64,000 nucleotides of DNA from JAJFJD01 sp965228695. Its GTDB lineage: Bacteria > Pseudomonadota > Alphaproteobacteria > UBA8366. Made by a program: the position numbers and the translations under genes. The DNA is taken from positions 2,480,001 through 2,544,000 of the forward strand of contig CBDDIB010000002.1 in assembly GCA_965228695.1 (NCBI GenBank), given 5' to 3'. Numbering within the stretch: position 1 is the first letter of the stretch; each line of letters starts with the position of its first letter. A model generated the notes under the pieces. The model was given only the letters and a program-made list of their open reading frames with translations, was not told the DNA's origin and made no database searches. Shown piece by piece: positions 9,106 through 16,891 of this stretch.

Positions 9106-10534
9106 CCTAGTCATACATCCACGCGTGGCACCGGTCGGTCACCTCCGTGTCTGGCTTGGTGTGTTCGATGCGGACACCCAGCCGGCGAGTGTTACCTGGA
9201 AACTTGACGGAGTAGCCGTCAATGCAAATCCAGCCCGTGCGCTGACTGCTGCACATGCACATGGATCACGAACGTTTACTGGCGTATTTGACCTTGCAAT
9301 CCAAAACCACACCAAGGTGCACCAAATCGAGGCCAATGTCGCAGGCGCTGGATCAGTTGAACTCGCGGCGAGGTCGCCGGTAGAAGTTATTCCAGACGTT
9401 GCAAGCGGTGAATGGCTACGGATACTCCTAACCTCTTGCTATCACCAAGCCGAGGATCGAGCCGGACAGGCAGGTCTTTCGTTTGAAACGATCCCACCAG
9501 CAGAACAGCCCAACTTGACATTGCTGATGGGAGATCAGGTTTATCTTGATCTTCCGACTTTACGCAATTTTCCCGACGATGAAGCGAAACTCGCTGCAAA
9601 ATTCGAATCCGATTATCGAAAGAATTGGGAGAGCGGTGAGGGACTAGGGAAAATCCTGAGCGCAACACCGTCTGTCGCTTGTCCAGACGACCATGAGTAT
9701 TGGAACAATTTCCCCCATAGATCGCCAATTATCGAGAACTCCTGGACGCATTCCGCACAGGGGAATTGGAAACGTGCAGCTGATCAGACATTTGATGCGT
9801 TTCAACTTGCTTGGCCGGCAGAACGCGGTGATGTAGTCGAAATCGATTATGACGAGCTATCAGTGCTGGTATTGGATCAACGATCACATCGGCGCGACGA
9901 TCGCACCGCGACATTGACCCAAGACGGGCTCGCCTCCTTGGAGATATGGGTGGACCGTCTCATTCGAGACCAAAAATTTGGTGCGGTTGTGACCGGTCAG
10001 TCGCTGCTCGATAAACCAGTTGGTGAGATAGCGGGCAGAGTCGCCGATAGAATGCTGGCGAACTACGGTGATTACGAAGCTGTTGTTCGCGCGCTCGTGC
10101 GCCTTGCAAAAGCGGGGAGACCAGTACTCCTTTTGACGGGAGACGTCCATTGGGGGCGCGTAACTGAGATCAGGCAAGGCGAGCGGACGCGGTTTTACGA
10201 GATCGTGTGCTCGCCATCTGCATTGGTATCCACAGTCGGCTCCGATCAGCTCAAGACCATTGGCGCGGGCATACGGGCGTTTTTTGGAGGCACACCAAAA
10301 AGATGGCCGCGACACAGCGAAGCATCGGACCCCGAACCATATTTTGCTTCGCAAGTCTTCGGAAAGACATATACGACCCACGTGCTGCACAAGCAGCAGG
10401 GTGATCAGCTTGCCATGCTTGCGCTGCGAAAGGCAGCAGGCGTGCTGGAAGTCAAAGTCACGTATCGCGAGGTTCACAAATCGCCGCGGCAGCCCCGGGA
10501 AATTCTGCTCGGGTTGCTTCGTGATCGCGCCTAA
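9038..10534 (+). CDS. PhoD-like metallophosphoesterase
   Basis: This protein of about 498 aa has an N-terminal beta-rich domain (to about residue 125). A metallophosphatase domain related to PhoD alkaline phosphatase/phosphodiesterase follows. The metal-ligand motifs are LMGDQVYLD, CPDDHEYWN and LLTGDVHWGR, in the family order. PhoD enzymes cleave phosphodiesters such as teichoic acids or phospholipids. No signal peptide is visible from the TTG at 9038, so the true start may be elsewhere or the protein may be cytoplasmic. The gene follows the EEP nuclease gene on the same strand and precedes the 10547 gene by 12 bases, so the three are likely one transcript. Confidence 0.82.
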   Translation: MNLGGSLWFAKTAYQVGGISIANLVIHPRVAPVGHLRVWLGVFDADTQPASVTWKLDGVAVNANPARALTAAHAHGSRTFTGVFDLAIQNHTKVHQIEANVAGAGSVELAARSPVEVIPDVASGEWLRILLTSCYHQAEDRAGQAGLSFETIPPAEQPNLTLLMGDQVYLDLPTLRNFPDDEAKLAAKFESDYRKNWESGEGLGKILSATPSVACPDDHEYWNNFPHRSPIIENSWTHSAQGNWKRAADQTFDAFQLAWPAERGDVVEIDYDELSVLVLDQRSHRRDDRTATLTQDGLASLEIWVDRLIRDQKFGAVVTGQSLLDKPVGEIAGRVADRMLANYGDYEAVVRALVRLAKAGRPVLLLTGDVHWGRVTEIRQGERTRFYEIVCSPSALVSTVGSDQLKTIGAGIRAFFGGTPKRWPRHSEASDPEPYFASQVFGKTYTTHVLHKQQGDQLAMLALRKAAGVLEVKVTYREVHKSPRQPREILLGLLRDRA

Positions 10535-10546
10535 CAGGAGGCCATC

Positions 10547-11302
10547 ATGCTAAACGTCGTAACGTCAACGGCCGACGAGCCAAACCCGCATTTCGTGCAA
10601 ACGCGGCGAGTGAGGGATGAGGACAACGCTGCATGGTTGACCCGACAACTTAAAGAATTGGCGAGCGAGGAGGGTGCGAGAGGGGCCAGCTACTTGGTAT
10701 TGCTCGGTGGTAAAATGAAGGCCGACTTCTATCTGCGCGTCGCTCAGGGCCATATGCGGATGGATATGAGCCCCAGCCATTGGTCGCATGTAGCGCTGCT
10801 TCAAGGCTCGGGGCCGACCCGAGCAAGCGCTTTATGGGAGATTTCCCTCGAGCCTAAAGTCGGGTTTGGCTATCCCCCTGGTGATAACGGCGTGCAATCC
10901 GCAAGGTTCGCTACCTATAAGAGCAAGAATCAGTATCCGAACGTTTCAGTGATGCGCATTCCGGTGAAGCTGCGGGACATGCGGAAAATCTTGAAACGCT
11001 TTAAGCAACAACGCCGAGAGATCGATTGTGTGGAGCTGACCTTGCTCTGGCTCGCCTATGTCTGGGGCGTAGGGCGCACAGTGAACCCACTATTAGACGG
11101 GTACGGAATGCCGTCAGCTGCGTTCGTTGAGGTATTGGCGACCGCTTGCGAATATGATCTAACGCCTGGCCTTGAAAGCCGGGCAAGTTGCCCTGAGGCG
11201 ATATGGCAGGCGGCGCGCTGGTGGCATGAGTTTCATGAGAGCAGTAGAAATTCAGCACCAATTCGTGGCATGTGGCACCTAGAGCATTTCCTCGGACAGT
11301 AG
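10547..11302 (+). CDS. Unknown protein, possibly a permuted NlpC/P60 (papain-like) hydrolase
   Basis: The 251-aa protein has no signal peptide. A segment SHWSHVALL (about residues 77-85) followed some 85 residues later by IDCVELTLLWL resembles the His-then-Cys order of circularly permuted NlpC/P60 (YiiX/YebB-type) hydrolases, which act on peptidoglycan or lipids. This assignment is weak and rests only on those two motifs. An AGGAGG ribosome-binding site lies at ideal distance from the ATG. The gene begins 12 bases after the PhoD-like gene, so it is probably its operon partner. Confidence 0.6.
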   Translation: MLNVVTSTADEPNPHFVQTRRVRDEDNAAWLTRQLKELASEEGARGASYLVLLGGKMKADFYLRVAQGHMRMDMSPSHWSHVALLQGSGPTRASALWEISLEPKVGFGYPPGDNGVQSARFATYKSKNQYPNVSVMRIPVKLRDMRKILKRFKQQRREIDCVELTLLWLAYVWGVGRTVNPLLDGYGMPSAAFVEVLATACEYDLTPGLESRASCPEAIWQAARWWHEFHESSRNSAPIRGMWHLEHFLGQ

Positions 11303-11530
11303 TTTTCAGAGAAGCAGATACAATTTTCGACTGTCAAGAAGATGGGCGAGAAGTGGTTCGGCGGTTGTTTACAACTTTAATCGGCAGGTGCTGCTCTTTT
11401 TAGGATACAGGGTATCCTGAGACGGTGATCACCTGACAGTTGGTCCGTCGGCCGGCGGTGGGCACGCCGCTTCTGGAAGGGGTCAGGATTGTTTTTTTTG
11501 CAAAACATTCAACCTTTCAGGAGAGAAAAT
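11303..11530. other. Intergenic region with IS-end-like sequence
   Basis: No gene is visible. A short hairpin (AGGATA CAGG GTATCCT) lies near 11402-11418. The stretch leading to 11531 probably represents the leader and left end of the degraded IS481-type element described next. Confidence 0.4.
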
Positions 11531-11581
11531 ATGACCGCCAAGGACAAAATAGCGCGGCGCAAGCTCAGCCTATTAAGGTGA
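11531..11581 (+). pseudogene. Remnant of an IS481-family transposase (N-terminus only)
   Basis: A good ribosome-binding site (CAGGAGAG) precedes an ATG that encodes MTAKDKIARRKLSLLR and then a stop. The first 15 residues match the characteristic beginning of IS481-type transposases (M-T-x-x-D-K-I-x-R-x-K-L-x-x-L). The rest of the transposase is missing, so the element was truncated after this point. Confidence 0.6.
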
Positions 11582-11613
11582 TTACCATCTCAATATACAA
11601 TAATCCTGTTCGA

Positions 11614-11638
11614 CAAAATTTTGGCTCACCAAAATTTG
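11614..11638 (-). terminator. Hairpin downstream of the DUF3047 gene
   Basis: AAATTTTGG/CCAAAATTT arms (9 bp) with a 4-base loop lie 17 bases after the stop of the leftward gene. The stem is AT-rich and is followed on that strand by only a short T run, so this is a possible rather than strong terminator. Confidence 0.4.
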
Positions 11639-11654
11639 CCTTTGTCAAAATTAC

Positions 11655-12422
11655 CTAAGAACGCGTTGGTGCCGTGCAAACAATTCTGGCCCAACTGTAG
11701 TAGGCGATCGTTCGTTCTTTGGTCTGGTCGTTGTCGGTAAACAGCGCAATGGCATGGATTGAGTCCGCTGGCTTGCCTTCGAACGCTCGTTCGTAGTCTA
11801 GGTTGATATTTCTTGTTTCTGTGAACCAGGTGCCCCTTTCACCAGAACGAACTACGATGCTGCGTACGACGCCGGGTAGATAAGGGCTCTCAATTACCTC
11901 ATCTTTCTGGTGCTTATCGTTGGTCCATACGTATCGCAATGTGGGCACCGGTTCTGGACTAGTCATAAACCCGGGGTCGCCGAAGAGAAGAAATAGTGAC
12001 GCGGCAACGTCTTCTTGTTTCTTGTTCCTCAGGTTAGCTGTGGTCTGCAATGCGTCCACACGCCACCGCCATTTAAGCGTTGAGCAATTTCGAGTGTCGA
12101 TATTGACGGAACGAATTAGACCCGAAGCGGAATTTTTGCCCTCAGCTTTAACGACGACGCCACCATCTCCGGCGGCCAAGCTGTATTGGGTCTTGCCTCG
12201 AATTGGCAAATGTCGCCAGCTATGTTGAAGCACGGCAGACGCGTCAAAAAGCACCGTTTCAGTTACTTCCGCTTCCAGCTCCTTATTTTCTAAATCTCCA
12301 CCCGCACAAGCGGACAAGGAACTGATTAGCGCAACCACTCCCACACGGAGATTTCTTTCGAAATGCAGTTCACGCCACCTCGTGACGATTTGTGAAGAAC
12401 TCACCCGCCACCTCATGATCAA
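11655..12422 (-). CDS. DUF3047 family lipoprotein
   Basis: The 255-aa protein contains the DUF3047 hallmark LKWRWRVD (about residue 117) and the later FTDNDQT and AYYSWARIV segments near the end. A hydrophobic stretch ends in a lipobox-like LSAC at about residues 36-39. The real start may therefore be internal, near RNLRVGVVALISSLSAC, since the current N-terminus is long and polar. DUF3047 proteins are periplasmic or membrane-attached and of unknown function. It starts a leftward group with the next three genes, although each has its own spacing. Confidence 0.8.
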   Translation of the reverse strand: MIMRWRVSSSQIVTRWRELHFERNLRVGVVALISSLSACAGGDLENKELEAEVTETVLFDASAVLQHSWRHLPIRGKTQYSLAAGDGGVVVKAEGKNSASGLIRSVNIDTRNCSTLKWRWRVDALQTTANLRNKKQEDVAASLFLLFGDPGFMTSPEPVPTLRYVWTNDKHQKDEVIESPYLPGVVRSIVVRSGERGTWFTETRNINLDYERAFEGKPADSIHAIALFTDNDQTKERTIAYYSWARIVCTAPTRS

Positions 12423-12441
12423 TAGGTATTATTTCAATGAA

Positions 12442-13056
12442 TTACCGGCCTGCGGTTTTAATTCTCACGAGCCTCCGGCTCGAGGAATAGGAAAGTCCAT
12501 CTGATACCCATTCGACTTGCCCTAAAACGATCTGGCCCGTTCGAGTATCAAACCACCAATTTTCATCACGGCCCGACGCCCTATCCTCCCTTTGGCTCGT
12601 GCATCGAACATGCACTGTTTCAAACTCTCCTGCCGGAACAGAAATTGTATCAACCGCTATAACTGCGCACTTGCGAACGCGCGTATATTCAAATGAATTC
12701 CACGAGTTATATATGTCGTAGCGGTGCCGCCACGTTTTTCCAATTTCCATCGTTTTCGAACTAACGCCGCTATGTGTTTTTGTTTTGTATTTGCTATTGG
12801 ACACCCACGCGCCAAATGGTGTCCTGGTTTCCTTTCCGCCATTCGACAAATCGAAGATATGGTTGGCGGCGGCATCCGTTCCTTCATAGATCTTAATCTG
12901 TGTGCTCTTTTTGCCCTTAGAGTTCGTCCGCTCATATTCAAATTCGTCACCTTTCTGAAGTTCAAATTTTCCCCAGTTGTCGGCTGCATATGATGCAGAG
13001 AGACTGAGTAAAAATGCGGTGCAAATTGTGCAGGTCCACCACCAAATAGTTCTCAT
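12442..13056 (-). CDS. Exported protein of unknown function
   Basis: The start at 13056 gives a 204-aa protein with a signal peptide (WWWTCTICTAFLLSLSASYAA). The mature part is beta-rich, with FELQKGDEFEYERTNSKGKK and a C-terminal PAGEFETVHVRC...WWFDTRTGQIV segment. That pattern resembles periplasmic DUF3108-like beta proteins, but the match is loose and I leave the family open. An alternative ATG at 13089 would overlap the upstream BamE-like gene by four bases. The gene sits in a same-strand run of envelope genes. Confidence 0.7.
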   Translation of the reverse strand: MRTIWWWTCTICTAFLLSLSASYAADNWGKFELQKGDEFEYERTNSKGKKSTQIKIYEGTDAAANHIFDLSNGGKETRTPFGAWVSNSKYKTKTHSGVSSKTMEIGKTWRHRYDIYNSWNSFEYTRVRKCAVIAVDTISVPAGEFETVHVRCTSQREDRASGRDENWWFDTRTGQIVLGQVEWVSDGLSYSSSRRLVRIKTAGR

Positions 13057-13085
13057 TATGGTTGCTCTCTTTTGGCTCACGCAAA

Positions 13086-13478
13086 TCATCGGTTAAAGGG
13101 CAATGGCCGTACGTTCTCTTCGAGACTGAACTCCTTTACCCGGCCATTCGAAAAGCTCACTTTTAGGATGTCTCGATGGCTCGTCTCTCTTATTTGACCG
13201 AGACTGGCGAAGCGATGCCACGCACTCGGTTGTGGGCCGTTTACGGCTGGCTTTCGATATTCCCAAACCATCGCATTGCCGGACTTGGTTTGGCGCCCAT
13301 CAGGTTGACCCAAAATTGCCGTAACCTGCTTGGGTGTCATTCCCTTCTTCAAAGAGGAAACATCACTGTTTTTCCAGGTTGCATGCGTTTTTGATACGGA
13401 CGAACTCTGCGATAGTGTCTGGCAGCCCGCGAGCGCAAGTCCGCACAGAACAGCGATTAGAAAGAGGATCCGGGACAT
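13086..13478 (-). CDS. Small BamE/SmpA-like lipoprotein
   Basis: This protein of about 130 aa begins with MSRILFLIAVLCGLALAGC, a textbook lipoprotein signal with lipobox LAGC. The body matches the SmpA/OmlA (BamE) fold: SLKKGMTPKQVTAILGQPD followed by MVWEYRKP. Such domains bind other envelope proteins. Here the gene is an accessory copy, not the housekeeping bamE. AAAGGA precedes ATG 13478 at workable distance; an ATG at 13484 is also possible. Confidence 0.8.
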   Translation of the reverse strand: MSRILFLIAVLCGLALAGCQTLSQSSSVSKTHATWKNSDVSSLKKGMTPKQVTAILGQPDGRQTKSGNAMVWEYRKPAVNGPQPSAWHRFASLGQIRETSHRDILKVSFSNGRVKEFSLEENVRPLPFNR

Positions 13479-13502
13479 CGCCATTTTTCCTTTCAAGCAC
13501 GT

Positions 13503-14027
13503 TTAGGAAGTTGTTTCGGGGGTAGGTTGTTTTCGCGCAGCAAAGGCGGCCATAAGCACAATGCCGTTTACCGCGAACAGAGCGACCTTCCAGGCGTCCA
13601 TACCATCTTCCATGACGTCCTGGACTTCGACGATGATCCCGCCGATCCCAGCAAGAATCAGTGCGTTAATTGCCCAGCGCCGCGCGGTGAAGACACCAAC
13701 CGCAGCGACCAACTCGGTAACGGCTACGGCGAGAATGAATATGGCGATCGCATAGAGAACCGTCGCCTCTTTCTTGCCACTCTCTTTGATTGCGGCTCCG
13801 TCAGCACGCAACCGGTCGCCCTGCTGGCGGACGTTCCGATCTCTGCTACTTGCACCGACGGTTCGGTCATGCATGTTGGCGACGCTGCGGCCGGTGCTTT
13901 CCGCGGCACTCGTAATGCCGGTGACAAGGTCGCCCTTAAGGTATTGTCCGTAGCCTGAAGCGAAATTGAGGAATGAATAGAGGACCAACAGCACTGCGGC
14001 CGTGATGGCTAAGCCGTTTCGCGTCAT
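13503..14027 (-). CDS. Small four-helix membrane protein of unknown function
   Basis: This 174-aa protein has hydrophobic segments near residues 8-24, 86-112, 115-132 and 145-165. A hydrophilic, Arg/Asp-rich stretch with NMHDRTVGASSRDRNVRQQGD lies between the first two. No family is recognised. It is the outermost gene to the left of the nested recombinase-bounded segment. Its start lies only 28 bases from the left recombination site, so inversion or excision at that site would replace its upstream region. Confidence 0.7.
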   Translation of the reverse strand: MTRNGLAITAAVLLVLYSFLNFASGYGQYLKGDLVTGITSAAESTGRSVANMHDRTVGASSRDRNVRQQGDRLRADGAAIKESGKKEATVLYAIAIFILAVAVTELVAAVGVFTARRWAINALILAGIGGIIVEVQDVMEDGMDAWKVALFAVNGIVLMAAFAARKQPTPETTS

Positions 14028-14054
14028 GAATTATCCCCCTGACTCAATGCGCTG

Positions 14055-14091
14055 ATCGCGCACTTGTGAACAGAATGAGCAATTCTGTTCA
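14055..14091 (+). repeat. Left recombination site of the nested segment
   Basis: Core: TGAACAGAAT (14067-14076), a 5-base spacer GAGCA, then the perfectly inverted arm ATTCTGTTCA (14082-14091). The 12 bases outside (ATCGCGCACTTG) are conserved too. The whole unit recurs in inverted orientation at 28253-28289 with a different spacer. Two inverted 9-10 bp arms around a 5-base crossover spacer is the architecture of a tyrosine-recombinase core site. It overlaps the stop codon of the adjacent recombinase gene. Confidence 0.75.
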
Positions 14092-14778
14092 CTGGAGGAG
14101 GTTGTGACCGAGGAGGGGCTTCCACATGCGTTTGGCGATGGCTTCTGCTTCGGCACCCATCGCTTCGGTGTAAATCATCGTGGTTTCAAGCCGCGCATGG
14201 CCGAGCCAGCGCATTACCGTCGTATCGGGGACGCCAGCGACAAGCGCACCGATGGCAAAGCCGTGCCGCAACCCTTTGGGACTTGCTTGCGGGCCACGTA
14301 TGCCGGCTGCGTCCATCACTTCCTTGACCCGTTTCCAGGCCGTTGTGCGACCCCATGGCCAAATTGGACTGTTGATATGGTCGGAATGGTGCTGGGCTGC
14401 TCTTATCCCGTGTGCAGCGTCAATTTCTCTCAGGAGATGAGGAGGGACTGGGACCGCTCGATAGACCGGCGTGCTTCTGTTTCGCTTTTTCAGGCTTCGA
14501 ATGACGATAACACCACCGCTGAAATCTATGTGGCGCGGCGTCAGCGCCAGGACCTCGGAGATGCGCGCGCCGGTGAGGGTGAGGACCAGACAGAATGTAT
14601 AGACAGGCTTTGGAGCGATGGTTTTTGCCGCTTGCAAGAACTCTCGTCGTTCTTTGACCGTCGTATATTTTCGATTGCCATGACGATCATAGCTAAAGGA
14701 CACGTTGTAATTCCCTCCGCCTTCGCACGTATTGGAGGGCATTGACTTATCATCAAAGTAATGAACAGAATTGCTCAT
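14089..14778 (-). CDS. Short tyrosine recombinase (left copy)
   Basis: The 229-aa protein consists essentially of the catalytic domain. Catalytic residues seen: R72 (TGARISEV), R171 and H172 in SPKGLRHGF, H194 in WLGHARL, and nucleophile Y203 in TMIYTEA. The usual first His of the H-x-x-R motif is Lys168, as in its paralogue at 27583. No separate core-binding domain is present, typical of a family common on alphaproteobacterial plasmids. The gene is bracketed by perfect 17-bp inverted repeats at 14075-14091 and 14762-14778, which overlap its stop and start codons. No clear ribosome-binding site precedes the ATG. Confidence 0.88.
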   Translation of the reverse strand: MSNSVHYFDDKSMPSNTCEGGGNYNVSFSYDRHGNRKYTTVKERREFLQAAKTIAPKPVYTFCLVLTLTGARISEVLALTPRHIDFSGGVIVIRSLKKRNRSTPVYRAVPVPPHLLREIDAAHGIRAAQHHSDHINSPIWPWGRTTAWKRVKEVMDAAGIRGPQASPKGLRHGFAIGALVAGVPDTTVMRWLGHARLETTMIYTEAMGAEAEAIAKRMWKPLLGHNLLQ

Positions 14779-14786
14779 AGTGTTTA
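14762..14786 (-). repeat. Internal recombination site at the start of the left recombinase gene
   Basis: Read on the minus strand: TAAACACTAT, GAGCA, ATTCTGTTCA. The second arm and the spacer are identical to the left site at 14067-14091, and the first arm matches 7 of 10. It is inverted relative to that site, so recombination between the two would flip the intervening recombinase gene. The gene's start codon lies inside the site. Confidence 0.6.
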
Positions 14787-14916
14787 ATTTTTGTGATACA
14801 CAATCATATTATCAATAATAATTATGATTTTATATTATATTTACATGGTTATTATTTTTTTTGTTGGTATTGGTTGTTATTTTTGTTTTTCAACACTTGC
14901 CGTGTTCTTATTGGCA
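14787..14916. other. Very AT-rich spacer
   Basis: A strongly AT-rich stretch of about 130 bases separates the left recombinase from the divergently transcribed regulator-like gene. It probably contains promoters for both. The ORF that spans it is low in complexity and not credible. Confidence 0.4.
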
Positions 14917-14943
14917 ACGGTATCAGATTTCCACTGATACCGT
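14917..14943. promoter_or_regulatory. Perfect 10-bp inverted repeat, probable operator
   Basis: ACGGTATCAG and CTGATACCGT are separated by 7 bases (ATTTCCA). No T tract follows, so a protein-binding operator is more likely than a terminator. It lies 44 bases upstream of the GTG start of a protein with an HTH-like N-terminus, which suggests autoregulation. Confidence 0.5.
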
Positions 14944-14986
14944 GTCTTAGAATCACAAGATTGATTGAGACAAGCGGAGAACTGAG

Positions 14987-15754
14987 GTGGCGATACCGCT
15001 CAACCAAGAACTACTGCACCGCCTTATCGAACAGCGCTTCGGGTCAGTTGATGAATTGGTTGTTGAATGGGAAGAACGAGTGGCGTCTGGCGTGCAACGC
15101 TTCGGCCATGCGCGAGACCGATCCACGATCTATCGATGGATCGAGCGAGGGCTACCACGAAAACGCGACGACATATTCGGCCTCACCGGTGTCCTCGATA
15201 TTGATCCAGTCGCCATACTTGATCTGAGCATTGAATACATCGAACGGGTGTTACCGAGGGAGCGGCGGCTCCTTCAATTGGGCCAAGCGACCCAGAGCTT
15301 CTTTGCTCCATTTTGGCCGATCTTTACACCTGGCCCAGCGTGGCCAGATAATGAGGTAGCGGAGAATTTCTATGGACGCACATGGTCGGCGCAGGAGTTC
15401 GTGCACGATCTATCCGAGACCACCGGCGACTATGCTGCTGTCTACTTGGAAACGACGGCTGAACTAACGTTTAGTGAACCGCGAACCTATCACTTCGCAT
15501 ATCGACGCCTTGGAGCGCGCGATCAAATGTGGCGGCCCTATGGGAGCGTTGTGGGGTTCAAAGACAAAGTTCGGTTGATCTCCGAGAGCGGCGATTTCCA
15601 AGAAGTCCTCGATGGCAGAAGCAGTGAGTGTGTCGTCGTTGATACCTACTTCGGTACGGGGTCAGCGGAGTTTAGGGTCGCGTCTATTCACGTGTTTAAA
15701 GTGCACGTCAATGTGCCTTCGACAGACAAGAACTGCGTGCGGTTTGTGGGATAG
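14987..15754 (+). CDS. HTH-type regulator-like protein with unknown C-terminal domain
   Basis: This 255-aa protein starts at GTG with GGAG seven bases upstream. The N-terminal part (about 1-85) contains LLHRLIEQRFGSVDELVVEW and STIYRWIERGLPRKRDDIFGL, which read like a helix-turn-helix with a recognition helix beginning at the Ser-Thr-Ile-Tyr-Arg-Trp segment. The remaining 170 residues form a mixed alpha/beta region with aromatic residues, possibly a ligand-sensing domain; I do not recognise it. The inverted repeat upstream could be its operator. A strong terminator follows. Confidence 0.65.
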   Translation: MAIPLNQELLHRLIEQRFGSVDELVVEWEERVASGVQRFGHARDRSTIYRWIERGLPRKRDDIFGLTGVLDIDPVAILDLSIEYIERVLPRERRLLQLGQATQSFFAPFWPIFTPGPAWPDNEVAENFYGRTWSAQEFVHDLSETTGDYAAVYLETTAELTFSEPRTYHFAYRRLGARDQMWRPYGSVVGFKDKVRLISESGDFQEVLDGRSSECVVVDTYFGTGSAEFRVASIHVFKVHVNVPSTDKNCVRFVG

Positions 15755-15772
15755 CCTCGTCAAATCGATGTG

Positions 15773-15798
15773 AAACCCCGCCAAATGGCGGGGTTTCT
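15773..15798 (+). terminator. Rho-independent terminator
   Basis: AAACCCCGCC / GGCGGGGTTT forms a perfect 10-bp stem with an AAAT loop, followed by TCT. It lies 18 bases after the stop of the regulator-like gene. It may also serve the leftward small gene on the opposite strand. Confidence 0.8.
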
Positions 15799-15832
15799 AA
15801 ATTCGTATAGCAGCAAAAGCCACTTGCGCTAT

Positions 15833-16027
15833 CTAGTCATCGTGACGGTGTCGTTTTCCTTCTGCATAACCTTTGCCGTAGCACTCCTCGGCCTTAGTGC
15901 TTGGCAGAGGCGTACTTTCCGCGACACTCTCGACAAAATCCGTCAAGAGCCAACCCTCTTTTCCGTCCTTATAACCCTCGGCGTATGCCTCGTCGTTTTT
16001 TTCGGATTGAGACTTGAACCAACCCAT
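15833..16027 (-). CDS. Small protein with GY-x-D/E-G repeats
   Basis: A 64-aa protein starting MGWFKSQSEKND. It contains two copies of a motif, AYAEGYKDGKEG near residue 14 and CYGKGYAEGKRHRH near the C-terminus. The start at 16027 is supported by AAGGAGAT seven bases upstream; the longer frame to 16063 lacks such a site. The function is unknown. Similar Gly-Tyr repeats occur in small phage and plasmid proteins. Confidence 0.55.
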   Translation of the reverse strand: MGWFKSQSEKNDEAYAEGYKDGKEGWLLTDFVESVAESTPLPSTKAEECYGKGYAEGKRHRHDD

Positions 16028-16231
16028 GGCTACATCTCCTTCGACTGAAAGGAAATCGGCCAACAGCCTTCTCTCAAGTGGCGGACAAGTCTAACAGAAA
16101 ATTTGGATTTGACTGGCTAGCGATTTCCTTAGGTTTACCTACGTCCGCTCCAAGTAGCACTAAGCTGATAGACTTAATAAAGGCTACTCTATAGTTATAA
16201 GCATGAATGGGTATGGTAAACGAGTCAACGA

Positions 16232-16264
16232 AAAAGCGGCGTTCACACATGAACGCCGCTTTTG
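16232..16264 (+). terminator. Strong hairpin terminator, bidirectional in form
   Basis: AAAGCGGCGTTC and GAACGCCGCTTT form a perfect 12-bp stem around the loop ACACAT, flanked by A and T runs. No clear gene ends just before it on the + strand. It could be the end of a small RNA or simply separate transcription units. Confidence 0.7.
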
Positions 16265-16891
16265 GTTCTTCAAAGAACCTTGTGGTGGGAGCTATCAGAC
16301 ATCCCACCGATACGACGGACGTAGGTAAAGCCAGTCGTATTGAAACTATATATCAAAACAAATCCCACGGCAACAAATTATTGTATGAAAACAATACGTT
16401 GTGCCTGGTCGCGAGATCCCCTCAAGGCAATTGTTAAGTGGGACCTGCCAAGCAAGAACGGCTGACAAAGTTTCGCCGCGGATATGTTTAGTTTTTCTAG
16501 TGCCGCCGCCTTCACAGATTGGACATGAAGTAACGTCTAATATTGCTCCCCCAGCAAACGGCAAATTCCCATACGCATACAATAATCCCAATTTGTCAAG
16601 GACGGCGATGGTCCGCAGCATCGTCAGCGTAATTGTAATCGTGGCTGTTTTCAGCAAATCATCCAAAAATCCATCCATTTCCATCCAATTAAAGGCCGTA
16701 TGGGTGATATTTGGCCAGTGCCAAGGAAAGCCGTTCCGGTCAAGCGCGCAATCCGAAACTCGATATCGTGTATCAGCAGATCGACTCTCGCGCGTTCGCC
16801 CGGTCAAGGGCAATGTTGATATTAAAGTAGAAATAGATCAATCTAACATCTCTCTCTAGTTACAATGAAATCTAACTGTTGGAAGGCGATC
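16265..16891. other. Intergenic region with one doubtful leftward ORF
   Basis: A leftward frame at 16346-16813 (155 aa, or about 110 aa from an internal ATG) contains CPICEGGGTRKTKHIRG, which looks like a CxxC zinc-ribbon knuckle. It lacks a ribosome-binding site and its N-terminal part is unconvincing. The opposite frame is equally long. I would not annotate either as a gene without homologues. Confidence 0.35.

Noticed and set aside
14793..15227. AT-rich ORF upstream of the regulator-like gene
   Set aside because: The first part is low-complexity translation of an AT-rich spacer and the rest overlaps the real gene in another frame.
16207..16437. ORF running through the strong hairpin at 16232-16264
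   Set aside because: A gene would have to be translated through a terminator, and the product has no coding character.
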